This document shows, in pieces, positions 55,036-64,000 of a DNA stretch of 64,000 nucleotides (the first letter of the stretch is position 1; every line of letters starts with the position of its first letter). The position numbers and the translations under genes were made by a program. Source of the DNA: Xiphias gladius. Taxonomy: Eukaryota > Chordata > Actinopteri > Istiophoriformes > Xiphiidae. The stretch spans positions 17,436,706-17,500,705 of the forward strand of contig NC_053417.1 in the NCBI RefSeq assembly GCF_016859285.1. The letters are read 5' to 3'. A model generated the notes under the pieces. It saw nothing but the letters and a program-made list of their open reading frames with translations, was not told the DNA's origin and searched no databases.

Positions 55036-55084
55036 ATTGGCCGACCGGCTCGGCGGGGGCGGGGCCCGGGGGGCGGGGCCCGGG
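55036..55084 (+). promoter_or_regulatory. tp53inp2: GC-box / CCAAT promoter of tp53inp2
   Basis: An inverted CCAAT (ATTGG, 55036-55040) is followed by two GC boxes, GGGGGCGGGG at 55055-55064 and GGGGGGCGGGG at 55068-55078. The 14-mer GGGCGGGGCCCGGG occurs twice head to tail (55057-55070, 55071-55084). No TATA box was seen. This is typical of a CpG-type, Sp1-driven promoter. Assignment to tp53inp2 is inferred from position and strand. Confidence 0.6.
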
Positions 55085-55099
55085 AGTATTGTGATCTCA

Positions 55100-55428
55100 C
55101 AATCAGCTGTTTTGTACGTTCTACATTCTGATCCGAGGATCAGCTGGAGGCAGCAATAAGCAGCGAGCAAAATCTGCAGCGGAGAAGACATAGAGGACGG
55201 GAGGGAGAAGAAAAACAAAAAAAAAAAGCTGCAGATGTTATGATCTGAAAACATCAGTGTAACATTTTTACACGAAGCCCTTCTTCTGAGAAGAAAGCCT
55301 TTTATTTTTGTATAATGGTGTTTTAACTACCTCACTCTAAGGCTACCTAAAGCTATGCTTTAAAAATTGTTGTCGTTTCTACTGTGTGTGAGATCTCGTT
55401 TACAACTTGAATAATACCGCAAAGGCAG
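55100..55428 (+). other. tp53inp2: tp53inp2 non-coding exon 1 (inferred)
   Basis: Sequence just after the GC-box promoter ending at a strong donor, GGCAG|GTAAGC (GT at 55429-55430). It has no long frame but four tiny ATG-stop frames: 55235-55243, 55240-55248, 55315-55323 and 55355-55363. The start position is a guess, and the link to the coding exons needs transcript data. Confidence 0.5.
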
Positions 55429-56479
55429 GTAAGCAATTCTTTATTTTGGCCTTTTTAGTAACCGGTGTCTTTTGTGTCAAACTGTGTGCTCACAGAGGTA
55501 TCAAACTACGCGTCCCTGCCAGTGAAGCTGCTGCATTCCTCGCAGGCTTATCTACAGAAAATATCCATCAGATATCAGCCATCGTGAAATCAGAGAACAT
55601 GTATTATTACGGAACTGCATCGTTTTGTCATTTACTGACTCGTTATACGGGTCATCCCGACTGCTGCTCGTTGTAATTGGTAATGACCTATTATTAGGTC
55701 ATGCAAAGATTTGAAAAACACTATATCGGTCCAAACCAAACGGTTTAATTCGGTCGATTCGATGTCCCATATCCGGAAAAATGACAACAGCCCGCAGACG
55801 TGTGTATCCTACAGGACGCCAGCTGCCGTTGTTTTGCAAATTGCACCAAATGCTGATGTGGAGTGAAGTCGATGGCGGATGTTGATTTTTTTTTTTTTTT
55901 TTTTTTTTTCTGGGAGGCGGATAAATAGCCTGCACACACACGCACACACACACACACATATATATAGTTACTTATGTTATTCAGTGAAATAACCGTTCCA
56001 CTGTGTGGTCGTGTGCCTTTCCAGTCGATGTCTTTCGTGCAGAGTCGCTGAGCCACAACTGTCATTGCTTTGACCCCTTCAGCTGGAGAGCTTATACGGA
56101 TAATTCATGTTTAACCTGGATACCCTGCACAGAAAGTCTCGCCTTCCCTCGGCTCTGTGCAGTCCGAGGCCGAGGTCGGTGCCTTGTGTTGCCGCATAAA
56201 CCCAGGGGCGTCTTCGTGGGTTCGAAATGTAAACATTGTCGCTGTGAGCGGCCGATTTCTTTCGTAATGTCATTGGATTCAGTTCCAGGAGAAAAGCCCC
56301 GGACAACAGCAGCCGTTCGCGCACCGACTGACTTCGGCGTTCGGCTGCCAAACGCAGATTAGACACAACAACTCATACATGTACACTGTCGTAAGATTTT
56401 ATGTTTTCGCTACGTTTGCTACTCAGACTTTTTTTTTTTTTTTTTTCTCTCTCTCTCTGGACCCCAACAAACTGAAGCC

Positions 56480-56560
56480 TCTCTGTCAGCGTCAGTGACG
56501 TAGGCGTGACGCCACATGCGTCTTGTTTTTATTTCGCGAGGCCCCGCCCATCCTGCTCCA
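56480..56560. promoter_or_regulatory. CRE-like cluster in tp53inp2 intron 1
   Basis: GTCAGTGACGTAGGCGTGACGCCAC contains TGACGT and TGACGC half sites. It is followed by CGCGAGGCCCCGCCC, a GC box. This could be an intragenic enhancer or second promoter; speculative. Confidence 0.3.
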
Positions 56561-58699
56561 CTCCGCCTACTTCTTTAAAAAAAAAAAAAAAAAAAGAAGA
56601 AAGAAAAAAAAAAAAAAAGACCAATGTCAAAGTAAAGATCAGATCTCTGTAAAATCTTGGTTAAGAAGTGGCTTTTGATAAAAGCACCAAAATAAGTGCA
56701 TGCACAAATAAGGCATAAGGCAATCTCTCTCCCAGGGACGTGGGTCGGGGTAATCCTGTGCTCCAGAGCCAGAGTGAGCCTAGAGGGCTAGTTTTCACCT
56801 GTTGCCCCGGGCCAGATGTTAAAAGGCATCCTAAGAACAGAATAAAACAACACGTCCTGTCATATATGATGTTGACGACATGATTAATATGCACAAGACA
56901 GTTCCGTACTCACACAGCAAGAATTATGCAATACATACGAATAAAGGACTAATGGAGAACAGAACATAGGCCTACAAGGAAAAAACGGCAGAAACCTGAC
57001 CAAGAAGGCCAGACTTACTGGTAGTATCTTGCCAACACTGTCTTGTGTTCTCAATTAAATGCCAACCTTCGTGCATTTTACTTCTCCAGGATATAAGCCA
57101 TATCAGAAGCTACTATATGTACTCTGCTGGCTTTATCGGTGGCTTGAGATAGCCCTGAATTAGCTTGTACAGCCACCCAACTGATAGGAAAAAAAACTTA
57201 CTGAGGAAGTGTTGCAAGTAGTCCATGTTGAGTGTGTGTGTTTTGTGTCTGTCTGCTGCAGCTTATGCAAAGCAGCCCTCAGGCCTTCTCACCAAAATTT
57301 TGTTTATCTGGATTTATTTTTCATGGTCTCATGACTTAAGTTTCCATTAGTCCGGGAATGCATTAAAAAACCATCTCAGTGCTGAGGACACACTGCAGCA
57401 CCTCAGTTCATGGTAAATTCTTGGATTTTCTCTGTAAAATCCCAAAAATATAACAACTGTGGACCTTTTTATCTAATTGACTGGAGAGAATTTTTAGAAC
57501 ATGACCTGAAAATGGAGTCAAGATGAACTCATACAACCCAGACTATTAAACCAATTCAGCTGAGAGCCTGCTATTTACCGTAGAAGGCTGATAATGACTT
57601 TAAAAAAAACAAAGCACTTCTCCTTTCTTGGCTGTTTGCCACATTTTCTCCCCCCTGTCAATTGTCGCTTAATTTCTCTTGTTATTTCAAGCATACATCA
57701 ATGTAAACAGACGTCTTGACAGTGACTATATTTGTTAAAATGATTGTCATTCCACTTGACATAGGAAATCTCAGGAGCATGTACTGTATGGTTGCGAATA
57801 GGATGTCTCTTCAAATTATGTCCCTGGTCACCATGATAGATTCTCCAAATAAGGACAGAAAGTGTCAGCTTCGCAACGAGCATCCATGCGTATCTCATTC
57901 CATGTCTCTTTTCTCCATGTATAAATCTCTGTCATACACACTTTGTTTAACCTTTTAACCTTCAATTTGACTAACTTCTGTTTGTTCTTAGTTCATAGCT
58001 GGAGAAATAGTTCAGTGTCAGCAGCACATATTGTATTTACATGAGGGTTTTTTTGGACAGATCAGGCTGTGGGTCAAACAGACAAAGAAAATAGGTAATG
58101 ATCTGGAATTTAAACCTCGACAAGCTTGAAACTGGTATACAAATAAACTAAGATAAAAATACAACATATGGGAAGAAACAAATTTAACCTAAAATTCAGG
58201 AGATATCTTGAAGTGTGTTAGCAGGTATTGGCAGAGGTTTGCCCTCTGTGATCTCTTCAGTCACTCCCTATGCTGCGCTTGCACAGTTTAAGTAAATAAA
58301 ACTCAGCCTTTGAACATGTAGGGGGTTCGTCTGGTAAGCTTTGGTTGTCAAAATATCTGTTTAACATTACATCATTATATTCACATTTAGGTCAGGCCCT
58401 TGTCCTTTGCCTCAGCACCTTATGTCCTCATGTTTCTGTCTTTCTTTGCTTTCTAACGTGCACGCTTCCTTCTTCTTCACACACTTTGTTTGACTTTGTG
58501 AGAGTCTGGCTCTCTGTCTCACCTCCTTCCACCTCCTCCTCCTCTTCTTCTCCAGCCTGTCCATCTGTCCTGCGACTATGCCGATTCGTTATCTAAGGGA
58601 GTGGGAGTGCAGCCATTTTTTTCCACCAGCTCCTTACTTGCTGATACATTTCCATTAAGCACGCTGCCATTCATTACCACATGATAAACTGTCTGTATG

Positions 58700-58895
58700 C
58701 TACCTGCTCAGCACCAAACAACATTAGCCACTAGCTGGTGAACACAGTAGAGAATTTAGCAGCTAAAGAGTCTGGGGTTTTCCTCGGAAGTTGTTGGAGA
58801 CCAAAATAGAGCATTGCACTTACGTTCGTCAGGTGGCCAGAAACATCAGTTCAAATGAATGATGACTTTGTCTGCTGGATATGTAAATTTCCACA
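58700..58895 (+). repeat. Dispersed repeat, copy 2 (tp53inp2 intron)
   Basis: CTAGCTGGTGAACACAGTAG, TTTAGCAGCTAAAGAG, CAGGTGGCCAGAAAC, TCAAATGAATGATGACTTTG and TGCTGGATATGTAAAT follow the same order and strand as the copy in samhd1 (6910-7090). Confidence 0.65.
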
Positions 58896-59384
58896 TCCTG
58901 ATTTCAATTTTGGGATATAAAGTGATAATGGTGACAGTATGTAAACTGAAAAGAAAACATGTTCCTTCTGCACACAGCCTCAGAGCTGTTAAATTATTTT
59001 GAATAAAACTGGGAAATTTGTGGCTTCATCACAGCTGACCATAAGATTTCATATCCAGGCAGTGGATAGTGTGGAGACCCTAAAAAAAAATCAAACAGCT
59101 TCTGTTTTCAATGACACAGTCTTAGTGTCAGCCTGTCATTTCAACAAATCAAAATGCTTTGAGGCTTCAGTCGAAAAAGAAGTTCCAACATGCAATGTAT
59201 CTTGAAATAACCCAGAAAAAGCTCTTACCACACACATTGCTCACTCACACTGCTTATCTAATGTACTCTGACTAAGCACCAGTATTTTCACCCAATAAGC
59301 GTCCTCTCTTTTTTTAGATGTCTTTTTTAAGTAAAATGTGTTGACAGTGATGCATTTATCTTTTTGTTACCACTAACCACATTC

Positions 59385-59430
59385 TCGTCTCTCTCTCTCT
59401 CTCTCTCTCTTTCTCTTTCTTTCTCTCTCC
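59385..59430. repeat. CT-rich polypyrimidine tract
   Basis: (CT)n with TTTC interruptions directly before the acceptor of the first coding tp53inp2 exon. It doubles as a splice polypyrimidine tract. Confidence 0.9.
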
Positions 59431-59696
59431 AGGCCTTTGCTCCAAACCAAGTGAAACCTTACATTTGCACTACAGAAGCCTGTCCACTCCTGTTTGTCAA
59501 AACCGAGATCCAGCAAAGGGCTTCAAGTGAAAAAAAAAAAAAAAAGAGAGACTCAAAAGATCAGACAAAGAATTGCATAAAATTGCAACAAGCGGTACAT
59601 TAACAGAAATAAGATATTCAAAAAGGCAGCTACAGCTTTTTCTTTGTGGACAACAAACATCAAGCAAGTCATCAGCACTTGACAGTACAAGCAGTC

Positions 59697-61499
59697 ATGT
59701 TTCAGCGTCTGAGCAACCTGTTGTTTGGGGAGGTAGAAGAGGTGGCAGCTGAGCTGAAGGGACCCAACCCCTGTGTGACGGAGGCCGACGAAGAGGGATG
59801 GATGCTTGTCAATCTGCCTGGTGAGTCTCAGCAGAGGGAATGCAGGGTTGGATTGGAGGGGCTGGTGTGGCATCTTAAGGCTACACCAAACTGGGAAATA
59901 TTCAAATTAAGTTTTATGTTCAAAGATTTAGATAGCTGAGAGATACATCGGTTCTCTTTTGCATGCCTATAATACTGACTAACATTTACAGCGCAGAAGT
60001 AATGATGGGGTGGGGCGAAGAATCAGTCTGGGCGTGGTGCAACTACAGTGGTGCTCACCAATACGGCTGTCATACCAAAGGTGTTGTCTGCCAGCAGATG
60101 GAAACACATGATTCTCTGTCAACACACGTCTCCTTCCTCTTTGTTTATGATATCAATCATGACAAAGGCAATTACTGAGTATCAGAAACGAGCTTTGACT
60201 GTTCAGAAGCCAACCAAACATCAAAAGCAACATAAAAGTACCTCTTAGCAGAGTCATAACAAACATTATGTCGCTGACGTAATCGCAACCTTCGAGGGTC
60301 AGCACAACTAATGATGTGACTCTTTTATGTTTTGTGTTTCCTTACCCCCTCTTCTTCCTCTCCCCCAATTTTTTTGAACACCCTCACATTCTCCACACCG
60401 GTATGTGTGCGCGTGCGTATGTGATCCCTTGAAAATTGCCCCCCTTCAACCCGCATGGCATTTTGAAAATCATTTTTGCAACTCCTGCCTTCCACCTGAC
60501 ACATTTGTCTTTATTGGCCATCCCCTCCCTGATTTCATTGCTGCCATGTGCTCAGGAGAGTCTGACTACATGATGCAGACAGAGGATGAGACGGGAGCCC
60601 CACTGATTGCACAATCATTCCCAGACAGTAACCTATCACATCATCAAGACACACAAACAAGGACTGAATGCCCAGCCCCTATTCCCCACCTAACTCAGAA
60701 GCGCCGTAGGACACATAAAGGTCAGGCACGAGTTTCCGTAGCATCATCAGACACCCTGTCTTGCCCCGATGCTAGCCCATCAGACTTGGGTACCACTTCA
60801 ACCGTGACCCTGCCAAGGCGGGCCAGACTGTCCACGCCCTCCACCACCCCGTCGATGTCCCCTGGCTCTGGGAGTGAGTGTGGGGGCAGTGGGGGTAGCA
60901 GTAGGGCAGGCTCAGAGAGAGGCTGCATGGATGAGAGCTGGTTTGTCACCCCTCCCCCCTGTTTCACTGCAGAGGGAGCCACAGCAGAGGCCAGCCCGAT
61001 GGAGGACCTGCTCATCGAGCACCCCAGCATGTCTGTGTACGTCTCCCCGAACAACTTGTCCATTGTCTCCAACAGCAACCTGTCTGTGGTGGGAGAGGAA
61101 AGCATTGTCAGCCTGGCGAGTAGCGTGAGGTGAGAAATAGCACTTCTTTATGCTAGCTTCATTTCACCTTCAACTCCTTTTTCAGCATCAGCATGACTGT
61201 CCCAACATTCACACCTTCTCTCTCCCTGTAGCAGAGTGGCTGAACCAGCTACTGCCCCTGCCACCTGCAGCACTATGCCCACCAGGGTGACCCGTGGAGC
61301 AGCTGCCCAGGCTGGAGCTCTGGCCAAGGTCACCCAAGTGGCCAGGGTTCAGCGTAGCAAAGCCCGCATCGAGAGGCGCCATCTGGGCCGCAACCGCATC
61401 CAACGCCAAAACCGCACCAGGGAGCAGGTCCCTCGCTGCGCCGCCCACGCCAGAAACACCTTCCTTCACCAGCCCAGCAAGCGTAACTTCTGCCACTAA
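59697..61499 (+). CDS. tp53inp2: TP53INP2 (DOR), autophagy and nuclear-receptor cofactor
   Basis: Coding exons 59697-59820, 60556-61129 and 61232-61499 join in phase to 321 residues. The 5' UTR part of the first coding exon begins at 59433 and lacks upstream ATGs. The start MFQRLSNLLFGEV matches the family start MFQRL. GWMLVNLP places W35 and V38 in the LC3-interacting (LIR) position known from human TP53INP2 (W35/I38). MDESWFVTPPPCFTAEG (166-182) and SPMEDLLIEHPSMSVYV (188-204) are the hallmark block. The C terminus has a basic segment (about 271-301) and FLHQPSKRNF (310-319), cf. the human QPCQRQFNY end. The protein shuttles between nucleus and cytoplasm, binds LC3/GABARAP to promote autophagosome formation, and coactivates nuclear receptors. 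The basic tail and LIR favour tp53inp2 over tp53inp1. It is about 100 residues longer than human TP53INP2, mostly from Ser/Thr-rich residues 42-165. Confidence 0.93.
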
Positions 61500-64000
61500 A
61501 TCCCCGAGCAACCCGGGGGTATCATTTACTCTAAGGGCATTAGACACACACCCAAGACACCTACAGCATATTTGCTCTCATTTCTGCACATTATATCACA
61601 TTAACTCAGATACCAGTAGACCAGTAGCTCTTATGTTTTGGTTTATACACAAACTAACTCCACCTGGTAGTTTTTATGCCGCATTCTGCTGAACCAAGCC
61701 CTCTGAGTAGATATGTGTAGATCTTTATTATACTTATTGTCCATTGCAGTATCCAAGCAACTAAAAAAAAATCTTCAAAATATTGACACAGGTTATGCTT
61801 AGTAACAGTAATGTCTGAAAAAAAATAAAAAATTTAGCACTATTAATTATCTTTCCTTTCTTAGTAAAATTTTTTTTTTCTTCCACTATCCCTCAAGGCA
61901 TGTTTTTTTTTTTGATTCAACCATTACACCCCCTAAATACTATACTGAATTTGGAGGTAATGATTTGAAATTGAAATAACCAAGTATACTTTACTCTTTA
62001 ATGAGGGAACAGACTTTTCTGGTGAAAACAACGCAAAACGGAGACAAGTTAAGTCTTGGCATCTTTTCAATGAAAACAACTCATAGTTTCTTTGGTGCTT
62101 TAAATTAAAGGGGATTTCTATCAAAATATAACGTCATTTTTATTTAGAAAAGGTGGATGGATATACCGTGTGTGACGAGGGTTAGAGGAAGATCGCTGGA
62201 CATTTGTTTCTCTCCAGTTTGGTTTGCCAACAAGCAAAGACCAAGCCTAGGAAACATGGCATCTCGTTTCATCATAGGAAACAAACTGTTGTGAGATTTC
62301 TCTCTTCTCACTTTGTGAAGGTTGAGAGCAAGTAGAAGATGGTGAAAGTATGAGCAAATCAGACTAAAGAGTAAAAGAAATGACATGTTGAATTAAAACT
62401 AGATAGTAGTAAAATGAATGGGGTTAATATTAAATGGTCATAGGAACGTGTTATGTAACCCTCAGAACAGCCTTTTAATGAGTGAAATTCAACATCAAGC
62501 TCTATTGGATAGCATTTAGAAAATGGCCCGTTTTTATGTGTCTCTTTTTGTGCAGATGAAAATAGGTGTTATGGGCAGCCACAGAATGCCTTTGAATGCA
62601 GTGAAAGCATGCAGGGCTGGCCTTTGGGTTGCAGGGTATGGCAGGTTATAGTAAGTAAAGAGCGGTATTGATGGTAACTCTTTATTTTGTTTTGTTACCC
62701 TGTTTTCTGCTCATTTTGTCCTGTAAATTGTCATATTATTTCACGGTCTCTCTCTGCGTTGTTCCGGCAAAGAAAGAAAAGAAAGCCTGTTCCTGTCAGA
62801 CAAAGAGAAAGTACGCATTTGGCTTTTAAAGCCAACAAATTACAAAAATCACTTCCTATGGATCATATACAGCATGGTGATCATTAAATGTGTGGTCTGT
62901 AAACTAATTTGCCCAGCACACATCAGTCACGTTCATCCACAGTGTGTGCTGTGATCCTATGTTATCCATGTCAACACCAAAAGAAAGTACGATCTATTTA
63001 CACATTAGTCCCTTTCGTTAAAAAAAGTCACTGACTTCCAACAATGATATTGTTGGGGGAAATGAAAGAGTTAAGTAAGTAAAAATCTCCTTAGAGCCCA
63101 ACAACAAGCATCTTCCCCTTACATCTTGCTTATGGACGTGCGACACATTTCTTTCTAACATCTATTCCCTTACTGTCTGTCCAGTTCTCGTTAGCACATG
63201 CAGCTCTAACAGTGTCCACTCAAAAATCTAGCTTACTGATATATGTTCAACAACAATAGTAAACAATGGTGCTGAAGTGTATACTAATGTTTGTAAATTA
63301 TTTGAGACATGGATGTAAGTTTGCACTGTCACACATTTTGTGAGTTAAAGTTTTAGCAGTGTGCTGTGTGCTTGTTTTATTTTTGTTTTTCTTTTGTGAT
63401 TATTTTTTTCATTTTCATTTTGTTTTGATTCAAACTGTGTGTGAGAAGGTGTACTGACACGTTTAATGCTAGAAACTCTTAAAAAAAAAAAACATGTATA
63501 ATGGTCGTTTATTTCTCTTGTAAATATAACAAAACAATTTATAACGCTTCGTTAGATATCAAAGCCTCTCAGGATTGGAGTCCGCAACGTTGTGTCCAGT
63601 TGGACTGATGAGAATCCTCTCTCTGCCTCACCTCTGTGCTCATTAACAAACCAAGAGGGCATTTCAGTAGCCAAAAGTGGTGTTTTTGCCCCAACTTCAG
63701 TCTCATCTTGTTGATATGCACCAGACAAGCAGCACTAGACTCAGAGTTGATGTGCCAAAGGCAAACACTGCCCTCCAGAGGGTCCACTTAGCACAGCATT
63801 TGCTGGATGGATGCTGGTGAGGATACAGTACAATGACATGATTTTAGTAGCCTACAATCTGTACTGGTGTGTTCAAAGGACTCATTGAGAGTCCGGGGAT
63901 TCATTCGAATTGAAAATGGATATGTCTTTTTTCATTTGGATCATCTAGATAAATAAGATAAATTATTTTCCCTTGAATCACATAACACATTTTTTTTTCA
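61500..64000 (+). other. tp53inp2: tp53inp2 3' UTR and downstream sequence
   Basis: No further gene was recognised. AATAAA at 61824-61829 is an early candidate polyadenylation signal, but the true 3' end could be further on, since TP53INP2 mRNAs have long 3' UTRs in mammals. T-rich and A-rich runs occur near 61870-61912 and 63480-63491. Confidence 0.5.

Larger units (their letters stand above)
55429..59432 (+). other. tp53inp2: tp53inp2 first intron (inferred, 4.0 kb)
   Basis: It runs from the 55429 donor to the CT-rich polypyrimidine tract (59385-59430) and CCAG acceptor at 59432. It contains a T run (55886-55909), a GC-rich stretch with CRE-like motifs at 56480-56560, an A-rich tract (56577-56619) and a dispersed repeat at 58700-58895. 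No further exon was recognised. Confidence 0.5.

Noticed and set aside
60722-61105. 127-codon frame on - opposite tp53inp2
   Set aside because: Antisense shadow of the main tp53inp2 exon.
61209-61692. Frames overlapping the last tp53inp2 exon
   Set aside because: Out-of-frame shadows; the real frame carries the conserved C-terminal motif.

Overview
This is a window of a vertebrate nuclear genome, almost certainly a spiny-rayed (percomorph) teleost fish. Its genes are short exons with GT..AG introns. Their products read as SAMHD1, Snail1 and TP53INP2 orthologues. The surrounding DNA carries long (CA)n/(GT)n arrays, Tc1 transposon relics and several short repeats of kinds I recall as common in percomorph genomes. 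There are no bacterial-style operons, no CRISPR array and no phage features. Nearly all open frames outside the exons below are chance frames or microsatellite translations.

Layout. 1-8950: the 3' portion of samhd1 on +, ten coding exons giving 407 residues, with the start upstream of the window. Its introns hold a Tc1 relic and a short repeat. 9090-9545: a dispersed repeat. 10600-15063: a dead NLRC3-like (fish NLR-C) innate immune receptor gene on -, with a 5' exon, a RING-like segment, FISNA, NACHT and LRR pieces recognisable but broken by frameshifts and a stop. A small inverted-repeat element lies inside it. 15100-34700: about 20 kb without a recognised gene, with microsatellites, several MITE-like repeats and a few candidate regulatory stretches. 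34750-37260: snai1 on -, three coding exons, 272 residues. 37300-55000: gene-poor, with a decayed Tc1 transposase copy (43780-44690), a tRNA-Ala(TGC) gene on - (47827-47897), and MITE-like elements including two cases of one family inserted in another. 55040-64000: tp53inp2 on +, with a GC-box promoter and an inferred non-coding first exon, a 4 kb intron, then three exons encoding 321 residues and a long 3' region.

The genes do not form one pathway. samhd1 (dNTP hydrolase and restriction factor) and the NLR relic both belong to innate immunity. snai1 is a zinc-finger transcriptional repressor. tp53inp2 is an autophagy and nuclear-receptor cofactor. From memory, the human orthologues SAMHD1, SNAI1 and TP53INP2 all lie on chromosome 20 but far apart, so the close spacing here may be informative about synteny.

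I found no convincing new biological system. The most interesting items are the nested MITEs, the multiply lesioned NLR relic, a run of two- and three-codon upstream frames in the inferred tp53inp2 leader, and the conserved cell-cycle control motifs at the SAMHD1 C terminus. Exon boundaries come from reading splice sites and recalled family protein sequences. No alignment or database search was run.
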